From: Clostridia bacterium
GTDB taxonomy: Bacteria > Bacillota > Clostridia > Oscillospirales > CAG-272
DNA: 64,000 nucleotides
Direction of reading: 5' to 3'
Assembly (NCBI GenBank): GCA_017399305.1
Contig: JAFQDK010000023.1
Location: 1 to 64,000 of the forward strand
Shown: positions 1 through 7,336 of the stretch, piece after piece
Position numbering within the stretch: the stretch's first letter is position 1
How the letters are laid out: each line of letters starts with the position of its first letter
Translations under genes and position numbers: made by a program
Notes under the pieces: model-generated
Databases searched by the model: none
Told to the model about the DNA's origin: nothing
Seen by the model: the letters and a program-made list of their open reading frames with translations, nothing else

Positions 1-246
1 CATAACTTCTCGGTTGCCTCCGGCGGCGGCACCGGCCGTACCCTTCATCCCGATAACATGGATGCAGGCCCTGCTTCCTACGGCATGACCGATACTATGG
101 GTCGTATGCACTCTGATGCGCAGTTCGCAGGTTCTTCCTCCGTTCCCGCACACGTAGAAATGATGGGTCTCATCGGCGCAGGTAACAACCCCATGGTTGG
201 TATGACTGTTGCAGTTGCAGTTGCTATCGAAGAAGCTTGTAAATAA
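1..246 (+). CDS. C-terminal part of a GrdC/DUF5940-like protein (5' end outside window)
   Basis: The frame is open from base 1 to a TAA at 244-246, so the start lies to the left of the window. The visible 81 residues contain a glycine-rich GGGTGRT stretch, HPDNM, a methionine-rich MTDTMGRMH segment and an SSSVPAHVEMMG segment. From memory this resembles the C-terminal region of GrdC-type proteins (DUF5940, component C beta subunit of glycine/sarcosine/betaine reductase), but I could not verify it. If right, the gene would belong to selenoprotein-dependent amino-acid reduction upstream. This copy reads NNPMVG where the downstream copy at 2571-2913 reads NNLRLG, so it is probably the intact parent. 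A hairpin terminator follows at 261-290. The family name is uncertain; the coding assignment is solid. Confidence 0.55.
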   Translation, partial: HNFSVASGGGTGRTLHPDNMDAGPASYGMTDTMGRMHSDAQFAGSSSVPAHVEMMGLIGAGNNPMVGMTVAVAVAIEEACK

Positions 247-260
247 TAATTGATAAGATA

Positions 261-290
261 AAGGACTCCTACTTTAGGAGTTCTTTATTT
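261..290 (+). terminator. Rho-independent terminator after the GrdC-like gene
   Basis: An 11-bp stem (261-271 with 275-285, one G-T pair) has a 3-nt loop and is followed by a short T-rich run. It sits 15 bases after the stop codon. Confidence 0.75.
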
Positions 291-305
291 ACATGGAGGA
301 TAATT

Positions 306-947
306 ATGAGCAAAGTGTTTAGTGAAGAGCTGTGTTTTATTACTCCCCAGTCACTGTCAGACTGCCAAAAAGTGCCGAGAGTTGCAGAAATTCTTTGGAG
401 TTGGGCACGTATCCTTGAAATTATAGGCATTGTTTTGTTTTGGCTTTTGACTGTTGCTGGCATTATAACCGGTATGGTTATTGGCTCTGATTACGGCGAT
501 ATCCTACCATTCTTGATGTTTGCCGGTGGCGGAGTGCTTGCCGGCGCTATTGAATACTGTACTTGTTTTATAATAGCGCTTGGGCTTGGTGCCATTTCAA
601 CAATCGTATATAACACTTCTGTAAGTGCAAAAGCTGTGCTGTACCAGAACAACTGCGAAAAATCTGCTAACGTTACCGAAGTTGCGGTAGAAGAACCAAT
701 TGCAGATAATGTTACCGTAGCTGTAGCCGAAAAAATAATTGCCGAGCCTAAAAAAGCAAAGACTAAACCGAAAGCAGAAGCAGACACTTCCTCTACACAA
801 GAAGCAGCAACCGTAGTCCCCGAAGTCACTAAATTACCTTGCCCTCACTGCAGAGAAGACATAGGCTTTATGGAGTTTTCTGAGGAAGATATAAAAAATG
901 GTACTGCGGTATGCCCGTTTTGCAATGCTTTGATAAAAAGTAATTAA
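306..947 (+). CDS. Small two-TM membrane protein with C-terminal zinc ribbon
   Basis: This is a 213-residue protein with a GGAGG site just upstream of the ATG. Residues about 33-60 and 68-102 are hydrophobic and form two or three membrane segments. Then comes a low-complexity, Ala/Lys/Glu-rich linker (about 115-170) and a C-terminal CPHC...CPFC pair, 34 residues long, typical of a zinc ribbon. I do not recognise a named family. The topology suggests a membrane anchor with a cytoplasmic metal-binding tail. The gene lies alone between two copies of the neighbouring gene tail (1-246 and 960-1040), which suggests it arrived by insertion at the 3' end of that gene. No function can be assigned. Confidence 0.7.
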   Translation: MSKVFSEELCFITPQSLSDCQKVPRVAEILWSWARILEIIGIVLFWLLTVAGIITGMVIGSDYGDILPFLMFAGGGVLAGAIEYCTCFIIALGLGAISTIVYNTSVSAKAVLYQNNCEKSANVTEVAVEEPIADNVTVAVAEKIIAEPKKAKTKPKAEADTSSTQEAATVVPEVTKLPCPHCREDIGFMEFSEEDIKNGTAVCPFCNALIKSN

Positions 948-959
948 GTTAGTCATTTT

Positions 960-1040
960 ATCGGCGCAGGTAATAACCACAGGCTAGGTATGACTGTTGC
1001 AGTTGAAGTTGCAGTTGCTATCGAAGAGGCTTGTAAATAA
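960..1040 (+). pseudogene. Second, 81-bp copy of the GrdC-like gene tail
   Basis: Translation gives the last 27 or so residues of the protein ending at 246: IGAGNN, then a valine/alanine-rich run, then AIEEACK and a stop. It carries the variant AGGCTAGGTATG found in the copy at 2571-2913 rather than the CCATGGTTGGTATG of the first copy. It also has a small in-frame expansion of the GTTGCAGTT unit. It begins 12 bases after the stop of the 306-947 gene and has no start codon or ribosome binding site, so it is a remnant. Confidence 0.75.
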
Positions 1041-1071
1041 GCGGTAAAATAAAGGTTTAAGACCATTTTTT

Positions 1072-1106
1072 AAGACTTCTGAATCTCGGTTCGGAAGTCT
1101 TTTTTG
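1072..1106 (+). terminator. Rho-independent terminator after the second gene tail
   Basis: A 12-bp stem (1072-1083 with 1090-1101) is followed by six or more T residues. It lies 31 bases after the remnant stop codon. Confidence 0.8.
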
Positions 1107-1120
1107 TTCTCATTTCTGCT

Positions 1121-1154
1121 TTTGTCCACAATTTGTCCACGTAAATTTGTCCAC
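1121..1154 (+). repeat. Three direct copies of TTTGTCCAC
   Basis: The nonamer TTTGTCCAC occurs at 1121-1129, 1132-1140 and 1146-1154. It differs from a DnaA box (TTATCCACA) by one base over eight positions, but three short copies do not make an origin. It sits between two terminators. Confidence 0.6.
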
Positions 1155-1196
1155 ATAATCCCACCTGTTGGAACTGCGGTATTGAAAAAACAATCT

Positions 1197-1226
1197 AAAA
1201 AAGGCACCCGAAAGGGTGCCTTTTTT
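1197..1226. terminator. Bidirectional terminator, 13-bp stem
   Basis: Perfect stem 1197-1209 with 1214-1226 around a GAAA loop, with A and T tracts on both sides. It ends the minus-strand gene 1252-2124 and can also stop plus-strand transcription. Confidence 0.85.
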
Positions 1227-1251
1227 GCTTTATTGTGTGAAACTTGGATGC

Positions 1252-2124
1252 TTATATGCCATAATACTTTTTCACTTGTGCTTGTGTTGTAATAACATTA
1301 TCCTCAGAATTCAACTTAAACCAATTATAGTTGTTTTCGTCACGCGAAACTCTCAGCAAAATATCACCATCATATTTTTCGGTAAGTATTGCAAACACGA
1401 TTCGAGAAGATGCACCAGGATATAATTCGACTTCATGAGTATGAAAACCTGCAAGTACTGAGGTGAATATTCCTGTATTTACAACAGGCATACGCGCGCC
1501 ATTGTCTTTAAAGAAGTTGTTGCCTCGAACAATGTCGCTACCGTCCAAAAGATCATCCGCGCCTTTGCTTGAAGAAATATGTGTTAATTCCATATCAAAT
1601 ACGATCCACTCTTGCGATGCAGTAGGTGTGTCATTAAAGATTGAATTCGCTTTTTTCATCAGAAACGCTGCGCCTTCGCCTTTTACGACTTTATTGCATT
1701 TTAACTTGTATTGATGAAGCGGATAGTAAGACGCCATACTATATTCCACTATTTGATCTACAGTTGCCAAATACGGATTTGAGCGAGTACCTGCTTCTTC
1801 AACGGCACTCGAAGGCTGTTTGCCAAGGAAAACAGTAGAGGTTGCGCCATCCCAAGTTACCTCTTTGCCAAGTGCGGAGGCAACTGCTCTTACAGGCAAA
1901 TAGGTAGTACCGTCAATGATAAACGGCTCTACAACATTGCCGGCTGCATCTTTGGGCGTAACATAGTTGCCATCAATGCAAATCTTGATGTTGTTATAAT
2001 TCAAAGTGGCATTTTTGGTCATCTGTGCTGCGGACATGCTCACAATTGTTGCAATAACAAGGATCGAAAAAAGAATTCCCTTGATAAAGCCTTTGGTCTG
2101 CGCTTTTTTGTTCGAATTTTTCAT
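1252..2124 (-). CDS. Secreted protein with copper-amine-oxidase-type stalk domain
   Basis: I chose the ATG at 2124 (MKNSNKK) because AAGGAG lies 8 bases upstream; a longer frame starts at 2151 without a good site. Residues 1-35 form a basic, hydrophobic signal or anchor segment. Residues about 45-105 match the copper amine oxidase N-terminal-like (stalk) domain: a short beta hairpin, then YLPVRAVASALG and WDGATSTV. The remaining 185 residues contain no domain I can name; the end looks like a beta-rich module that may relate to DUF4352-type folds, which is a guess. Stalk domains are common in secreted clostridial proteins and do not bind copper. The gene points opposite to its neighbours and lies between two gene-tail copies, like the gene at 306-947. 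Confidence 0.75.
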   Translation of the reverse strand: MKNSNKKAQTKGFIKGILFSILVIATIVSMSAAQMTKNATLNYNNIKICIDGNYVTPKDAAGNVVEPFIIDGTTYLPVRAVASALGKEVTWDGATSTVFLGKQPSSAVEEAGTRSNPYLATVDQIVEYSMASYYPLHQYKLKCNKVVKGEGAAFLMKKANSIFNDTPTASQEWIVFDMELTHISSSKGADDLLDGSDIVRGNNFFKDNGARMPVVNTGIFTSVLAGFHTHEVELYPGASSRIVFAILTEKYDGDILLRVSRDENNYNWFKLNSEDNVITTQAQVKKYYGI

Positions 2125-2202
2125 AACAAACTCCTTTTTAATGTATGACAAAAATGTCTACGTTTGATTAGAATTATACTACGCACCCAAAGCATTGTCA
2201 AG

Positions 2203-2233
2203 AAAAAACGCACTGTAAAACAGTGCGTTTTTT
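2203..2233. terminator. Bidirectional terminator overlapping the ispG stop
   Basis: Perfect 14-bp stem 2203-2216 with 2220-2233, with A and T tracts. It overlaps the stop of the ispG fragment, so the rearranged piece carried its native terminator. Confidence 0.8.
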
Positions 2234-2573
2234 TACATCTTCTTAATCTCTTTGATGAGTCTGGGAATAATATCTTCTTCTCTGATCTTTTCGACGACTT
2301 CGCCTTTTTTAATGAGGACGGCTTCGCCGATGCCGCTGGCAATGCCGATGTCGGCTTCGAGCGCTTCACCGGGGCTGTTGACCGCACAGCCCATCAGTGC
2401 GACCTTGACATCCTTTTGCAAAAGCCCTGCTTTTCCGGCTGCGTCCTCAAACGTGCGGACAAGCGCAATAAGGTCAATCTGCATTCTGCCGCAGGTGGGA
2501 CAGGAGATGATATTCATGCGTCTGCGTGTATCGAGGTTGAGCGCCGCAAGAATATCATGCGCAAGGAGAATGT
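2233..2573 (-). pseudogene. ispG: Truncated C-terminal fragment of IspG (GcpE)
   Basis: Reading leftward from about 2573 gives the C-terminal third of IspG, the 4Fe-4S HMB-PP synthase of the MEP isoprenoid pathway. The ISCPTCGR signature with two cluster cysteines, the MGCAVNSPGEA motif with the third cysteine, and the ADIGIA stretch are all present. Asn-Ser-Pro-Gly replaces the usual Asn-Gly-Pro-Gly. The catalytic TIM barrel (roughly the first 240 residues) is missing: upstream of about 2573 the frame continues into antisense of the GrdC-like tail. No start codon with a ribosome binding site is present, so it is almost certainly inactive. An intact ispG should exist elsewhere in the genome. 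Confidence 0.85.
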
Positions 2574-2913
2574 CGACGTTTCCATCACCGGTAACTCCAC
2601 TAACCCCACCCATTTCCAGCACCCCGTTGCAGGTACCTACAAGAAGTGGTGTAACGAGAACGGTGTTAACTACTTCTCTGTTGCTTCCGGCGACGGCACA
2701 GGCCGTACCCTCCAACCCGATAACATGGCAGCAGGCCCCGCTTCCTACGGTATGACCGATACTATGGGTCGTATGCACTCTGATGCGCAGTTCGCAGGTT
2801 CTTCCTCCGTTCCCGCACACGTAGAAATGATGGGTCTCATCGGCGCAGGTAACAACCTCAGGCTAGGTATGACCGTAGCCGTTGCAGTTGCTATCGAAGA
2901 GGCTTGTAAATAA
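2571..2913 (+). pseudogene. Third copy of the GrdC-like gene tail, 5'-truncated
   Basis: About 113 residues, starting near VSITGNSTNPTHFQHP and ending AIEEACK with TAA at 2911-2913. Bases 2752-2857 are identical to 85-190 over 106 bp; the flanks differ by scattered substitutions. One key change is NNPMVG to NNLRLG. The reading frame stays open leftward into antisense ispG, so the true 5' part has been lost at the junction near 2570. It is followed by a strong terminator. Same family uncertainty as the first copy. Confidence 0.75.
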
Positions 2914-2943
2914 GCGGCTTTCCGCACTTTAACCCATAAAAAT

Positions 2944-2999
2944 CAAATCAGACACATCATTCTAAGAGAAATCCACGATGATGTGTCTGATTTGTTTTT
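2944..2999 (+). terminator. Strong terminator, 17-bp perfect stem
   Basis: Stem 2944-2960 with 2978-2994 and a 17-nt loop, followed by a T run. It closes the rearranged region before the surface-protein genes. Confidence 0.8.
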
Positions 3000-3061
3000 C
3001 GGAGAAAACGTGAAAATACGGTTTTAAAAAGTGCAAAAAAGCAGGTGCTTTTTTGGTGGTC

Positions 3062-3090
3062 TTGAATCATAAATGCAAATATGATATTAT
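3062..3090 (+). promoter_or_regulatory. Sigma-A promoter for the dockerin protein gene
   Basis: TTGAAT at 3062-3067, a 17-bp spacer, TATTAT at 3085-3090. The start codon is at 3136 behind an AAGGAG site. Confidence 0.65.
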
Positions 3091-3135
3091 ATTGTTTTGA
3101 AATAACAAATCAATGTTTAGGCAAGGAGACAGAAG

Positions 3136-6100
3136 ATGAAAAGGCTTTTTTCGGTATTAACAATACTTTGTGTCTTTATATTTACGCTTGCTATTGGTGT
3201 AAGTGCGGCAACTACCATAAGTTCAGCAGAGCAGTTTGCCGCGATTGCCAATAATCTTAGCGGCGATTATGTTATTGGCGGCAATTTTACTGTCACAGCG
3301 CCGGTTGGAACAACTTCAACTCCTTTCACCGGAACGATTGACGGTGCAGGACACACTATTACAGTAGAAGTATCGCAGAGTTCGCGTGCGGCATTGTTTA
3401 CCCATGTAAGCGATGGTGCAGTTATAAAAAACCTCACTGTTGCAGGTGTTGCAAGCGATAGCGACATTACTGACGGCTATAATTGTCCGGCAGCTTTTGC
3501 AGGCGAGACCAAGGGTGATGTTACTTTTACCAACTGCACAAGTAATGCTATTGTAAAAGGCAATAAATATACAGGAGGATTTGTCGGCTACATAGGAGCA
3601 GGCAAAGTTACTTTTGAAAACTGTGTAAACAATAGTATTGTAAACGGCACAGATACCATAGGAGGATTTGTTGGCTACATAAGCGCAGGTACAGTTTCGT
3701 TTAACAACTGTATTAATAATAATACTGTCACAGGCAGCAAGTATATTGGTGGATTTGTAGGACAGATCAGCGGCGGCACTGTTGCTTTCAGCGATTGCAC
3801 AAACAACGGTCATATTCTTGGCTACGGTACAACCGGTCGTGTCGGTGGTTTTGTCGGCGGTGCTGTAGTAACAGCTGATAGCGGTTTATGCACCTTTAAC
3901 GGTTGTATTAATAAAAACGATGTTACCGGAAAACAGATGGTGGGCGGCATTGTAGGTCGATTTGAGACAAGTTCTGAAAATACAAAGGCGCATTCAATTA
4001 AAAACTGTGCAAACTACGGTGCTGTTTCGTCTACTTCTACCGCATCAGGTAAAGGCATGGTAGGCGGTATTGCAGGCATTGTGACCATGGGCGCGAATTC
4101 AACTTTAGTCATTGACAATTGCTACAACCAAGGAAATATTACCTCGTCAAGCGTTGGTTATGCATATGTAGGCGGCATTGCCGGCTTTATCCGTGCATAT
4201 GCTGCCGAAAAGCTTACTCTGTCAAACTGCATGAATGCCGGTGCTGTTATTGCTACTAACGGAACCGATTGCGGTGGTATCATCGGATACGGCAATACCG
4301 GTTCAAATGATTATTCATTCTTCAATTGCTATAACTGCGGTTCGGTTAAAACTGTAGACGGAACGCGCGTCGGTGCAATTGCAGCATGTCACGGCGCGGC
4401 TGCAATAAATGCCGGAAAGGTTTACGGCACATATTATCTTGATATTGGAGAAGCCTATGCTCCTGTTAATACCGGAAGCGAAAACAGTCAAACCAAGGTC
4501 ACCACTGCAAATTATGCTTTAGCAAAGACCTTTTCCGGCTTTACAACTGCATATTGGAAGTTTACAAGCAGCGGTCCTGTCCTTAAATCCTTCGTTGGAA
4601 TTGACGGTGGCGTAAGCATCGCTTCGGCTCCTGTTATAATTTCTGCAACTTCGGCAGTAGTAACTGATGGCGTTGCAACTGTTAATATAAAAGTTAAGGC
4701 GACAACTCCTATTCTGACAACACATTTTTCTGTAGATGCCCCCTATGGTTTTACACTTACCGAAACCAAAGCTATTGTTGATAATGCAAACGCATCTTCA
4801 ACCGGATTTGCCATTGTCGGTCAGAAGTCTGTTTCGATACCTTATGATGTTATACTACTTAATATGGATCTTAAAGATGCAACAGTAAATGCCTCGGTGC
4901 TTTCCCTCAAATTTGCAGTAGCAGATACAGTTGAAGCAGGTACATATTATGTAAATGTAAAAGCGATTGAAACATATAATCTTGCAGAAGAATTAATTGA
5001 AACTGCAACCGCATCTGCAGAAGTTACCGTCAAGCACAACAGCAGTCATGTATGGGAAAAGGTGGACGGCATATACTGCATTCCGTGTACTGACTGTGAT
5101 GAGTATTATGCAACGCATTCAGGCTCGCTTCCTACTATATATGTAGACAGCGTAAACGGCGATGACACGGCTAATGACGGTCTTTCAAAAACTAAAGCGG
5201 TCAAAACGATTAAAGAAGCAGTTCACCGTTTACACAAGGTTGGAGGCCATATCAAAATCGTAGGCGAATACAATCTTTCTTCCAGCATTAAATTTGCCGA
5301 AGATTGGATAAATACTGTCTACATCGAGGGCGGCACTATTAATATTGCGACAGATGCCGTAAGAATTATTCAGCGCGGCAACCTGAAGTTTAACGGCGTT
5401 ACCTTTGTAGGCACAACTTCCGGCAAGTCGGACATTATTTTTGAGGCTGCTTATCATAATCTTACAATGCAGAATATCACGGCAAAGACATATGCACGCT
5501 GTATAGTTTGTGCCGGTGAGTATTATCCTACAGCCGATAACACAACAGCATCAACGTCTATGATCAAGTTGTACGGTGTAACAAGTGGCGATGATACAGT
5601 GGATTATTTCTATGAGTATGTCGTCCTTGGAAGCTGGATTAAAAAGGACGAAACACGAAAGGTAGAGAATAAGATAATAGAGCTTAAAACGGTTGACGGT
5701 GCAGAGGGCGTTTCCACAAAGATAAAAACGCTTCGTTCGATGTCATGCTCGGTAGATGAAAATGTAACAGGTGTTACTACTTCAAACTGCAATTCAACCG
5801 TAAATCTTAATGACAATACCGAGCTTTATCAGTTCCGTACAGGCTCGTCAAATGTCAACGGATATAATAGCGATACTACGGCAGTTACAGACAGACTTAC
5901 CTCACTTACTCTGAGTTTCAACGACAATGCACATACTATCGGCGGCACAATTGACATTACCAATGCTGTGACCTCTACCGTTAATGTTTCATCTGAAAAT
6001 GACGGGAGAACCACTCCTCTTGCAAGCCGTATCAAGTTCTTTATGAACGGCACTGTCAAAAATGAGGTAACTACTGCCACGGTTAACTACGGTAATCACA

Positions 6101-7296
6101 GCTTTGAAAATACAATCACCGATTGTGTGCAGCAAGGCACAACGGCTACAAATCTCACCGTAACCGAAAATGTTACAGAAGAGTGTACTGACGGATATAA
6201 CGATAGTTTAACTGCTTGGGCAGATGCCGATGGAACAAACCATTCCCGTACATGCAAGGTTTGCGGAAACGTATTAACCGCAAAACACAGCTTTACAACA
6301 TGGGCACCTGTAAACGGAGATAACACAAGCCATAGCCGTTCATGTAAGGCCTGTAGTTATGTTCAATCAAGAGCACATACTCTTACTAAGGTAATAACTG
6401 AGGCTGTTGCTCCCACATGTACCGCTGCCGGCAAGACGGCTGTAATGGGTTGTATTCATTGCACATACACCGAGGGCGGCGAAACAATAGCAAAAACAGG
6501 ACACACTGAAGTAACAGACAAGGCAGTAGCGGCAACCTGTACAACTGCGGGCAAAACCGCCGGCAAGCATTGCTCAGTTTGCGGTGTCGTAACAGTGTCA
6601 CAGACAGAAGTGGCAGCCATAGGTCATAGCATGAAGCAGACAGCGTCCGAAGTTTCTGCAACATGCGGAGCAGCAGGAAAAACTGCGGTTTATACCTGTG
6701 CAAACGGATGCGGCAAGACCGAAGGCGGCGTAGAAATTCCGGCAACAGGCGAGCACGTATATACAAACTGGGCTGATAACGGAAACGGCACTCATACAGG
6801 CACATGTGTGTGTTGCAAAACATCTACTGTAGAGCATAGCTATGATTCGAAATATGAGCATCAGTTTATAACAAAGTCTACATGGACCGACCACGATGAA
6901 ACTCAGCATAAGCGTATATGCAGTGATTGTGGTTATGTGAATTACAGCACACACAATTATACTAAGAATTACGTTGTCACCCCCGAGGTGAATGCAACTT
7001 GCACCACAGAAGGCGTAACCGCAGTTGTCATGTGCAATGTATGCCTGCACACAGATGGCGGCGAACCCGTTGAAAAAACTAGTCATAGTTTTGTAGATGG
7101 TGAATGCTCGGACTGCGGTACCTCTGAATTCTTGCTTGGCGATGTTGACCGTGACGGTAAAGTAGCACTTACAGATGTAATACTGGCACTTGATGCTATG
7201 AATAATTCTCGTACGCTTGACAACGCTGATATGAATGGTGACGGAAAGATTACACTTATTGATGTATTGCGAATTTTGAAACTGTCAGTTAAATAA
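3136..7296 (+). CDS. Large secreted multidomain protein: GLUG-like repeats, cohesin-like, beta-helix, dockerin
   Basis: This is a 1386-residue exported protein. Residues 1-24 are a signal peptide ending near SAA. About 25-470 form repeated GLUG-like units (GGFVGYI, then F-NC, then NN). About 495-630 have a beta-sandwich pattern resembling a cohesin-type domain; this is inference. About 665-1000 begin YVDSVNGDD and look like a parallel beta-helix. About 1033-1325 hold repeated CxxC units (CTAAGKTA, GCIHC, TGH) typical of clostridial surface proteins. Residues 1333-1386 are a type I dockerin with two calcium loops (DVDRDGKVALTD and DMNGDGKITLID). The dockerin implies docking to a cohesin scaffold, as in cellulosome-like complexes. 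No catalytic domain is visible. The gene is transcribed alone, with its own promoter and terminator. Confidence 0.8.
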   Translation: MKRLFSVLTILCVFIFTLAIGVSAATTISSAEQFAAIANNLSGDYVIGGNFTVTAPVGTTSTPFTGTIDGAGHTITVEVSQSSRAALFTHVSDGAVIKNLTVAGVASDSDITDGYNCPAAFAGETKGDVTFTNCTSNAIVKGNKYTGGFVGYIGAGKVTFENCVNNSIVNGTDTIGGFVGYISAGTVSFNNCINNNTVTGSKYIGGFVGQISGGTVAFSDCTNNGHILGYGTTGRVGGFVGGAVVTADSGLCTFNGCINKNDVTGKQMVGGIVGRFETSSENTKAHSIKNCANYGAVSSTSTASGKGMVGGIAGIVTMGANSTLVIDNCYNQGNITSSSVGYAYVGGIAGFIRAYAAEKLTLSNCMNAGAVIATNGTDCGGIIGYGNTGSNDYSFFNCYNCGSVKTVDGTRVGAIAACHGAAAINAGKVYGTYYLDIGEAYAPVNTGSENSQTKVTTANYALAKTFSGFTTAYWKFTSSGPVLKSFVGIDGGVSIASAPVIISATSAVVTDGVATVNIKVKATTPILTTHFSVDAPYGFTLTETKAIVDNANASSTGFAIVGQKSVSIPYDVILLNMDLKDATVNASVLSLKFAVADTVEAGTYYVNVKAIETYNLAEELIETATASAEVTVKHNSSHVWEKVDGIYCIPCTDCDEYYATHSGSLPTIYVDSVNGDDTANDGLSKTKAVKTIKEAVHRLHKVGGHIKIVGEYNLSSSIKFAEDWINTVYIEGGTINIATDAVRIIQRGNLKFNGVTFVGTTSGKSDIIFEAAYHNLTMQNITAKTYARCIVCAGEYYPTADNTTASTSMIKLYGVTSGDDTVDYFYEYVVLGSWIKKDETRKVENKIIELKTVDGAEGVSTKIKTLRSMSCSVDENVTGVTTSNCNSTVNLNDNTELYQFRTGSSNVNGYNSDTTAVTDRLTSLTLSFNDNAHTIGGTIDITNAVTSTVNVSSENDGRTTPLASRIKFFMNGTVKNEVTTATVNYGNHSFENTITDCVQQGTTATNLTVTENVTEECTDGYNDSLTAWADADGTNHSRTCKVCGNVLTAKHSFTTWAPVNGDNTSHSRSCKACSYVQSRAHTLTKVITEAVAPTCTAAGKTAVMGCIHCTYTEGGETIAKTGHTEVTDKAVAATCTTAGKTAGKHCSVCGVVTVSQTEVAAIGHSMKQTASEVSATCGAAGKTAVYTCANGCGKTEGGVEIPATGEHVYTNWADNGNGTHTGTCVCCKTSTVEHSYDSKYEHQFITKSTWTDHDETQHKRICSDCGYVNYSTHNYTKNYVVTPEVNATCTTEGVTAVVMCNVCLHTDGGEPVEKTSHSFVDGECSDCGTSEFLLGDVDRDGKVALTDVILALDAMNNSRTLDNADMNGDGKITLIDVLRILKLSVK

Positions 7297-7305
7297 AAGT
7301 AAAAT

Positions 7306-7333
7306 AAAAAGGAACTCGAAAGAGTTCCTTTTT
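7306..7333. terminator. Bidirectional terminator between convergent surface genes
   Basis: Perfect 12-bp stem 7306-7317 with 7322-7333 and a GAAA loop, with A/T tracts on both sides. It serves both 3136-7296 and 7337-9529. Confidence 0.85.
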
Positions 7334-7336
7334 ATT

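Noticed and set aside
1121-1154. Replication origin with DnaA boxes
   Set aside because: Only three imperfect 9-mers, no dnaA, dnaN or AT-rich unwinding element nearby.
2164-2570. The left part of a 249-codon plus-strand frame leading into the third gene tail
   Set aside because: This stretch is antisense to the ispG fragment; only the part from about 2571 onward is real protein sequence.
3500-4400. CRISPR-like array from regularly spaced similar sequences
   Set aside because: The repeats are protein-coding GLUG-like units with unequal spacing and in-frame variation, not identical repeats with unique spacers.
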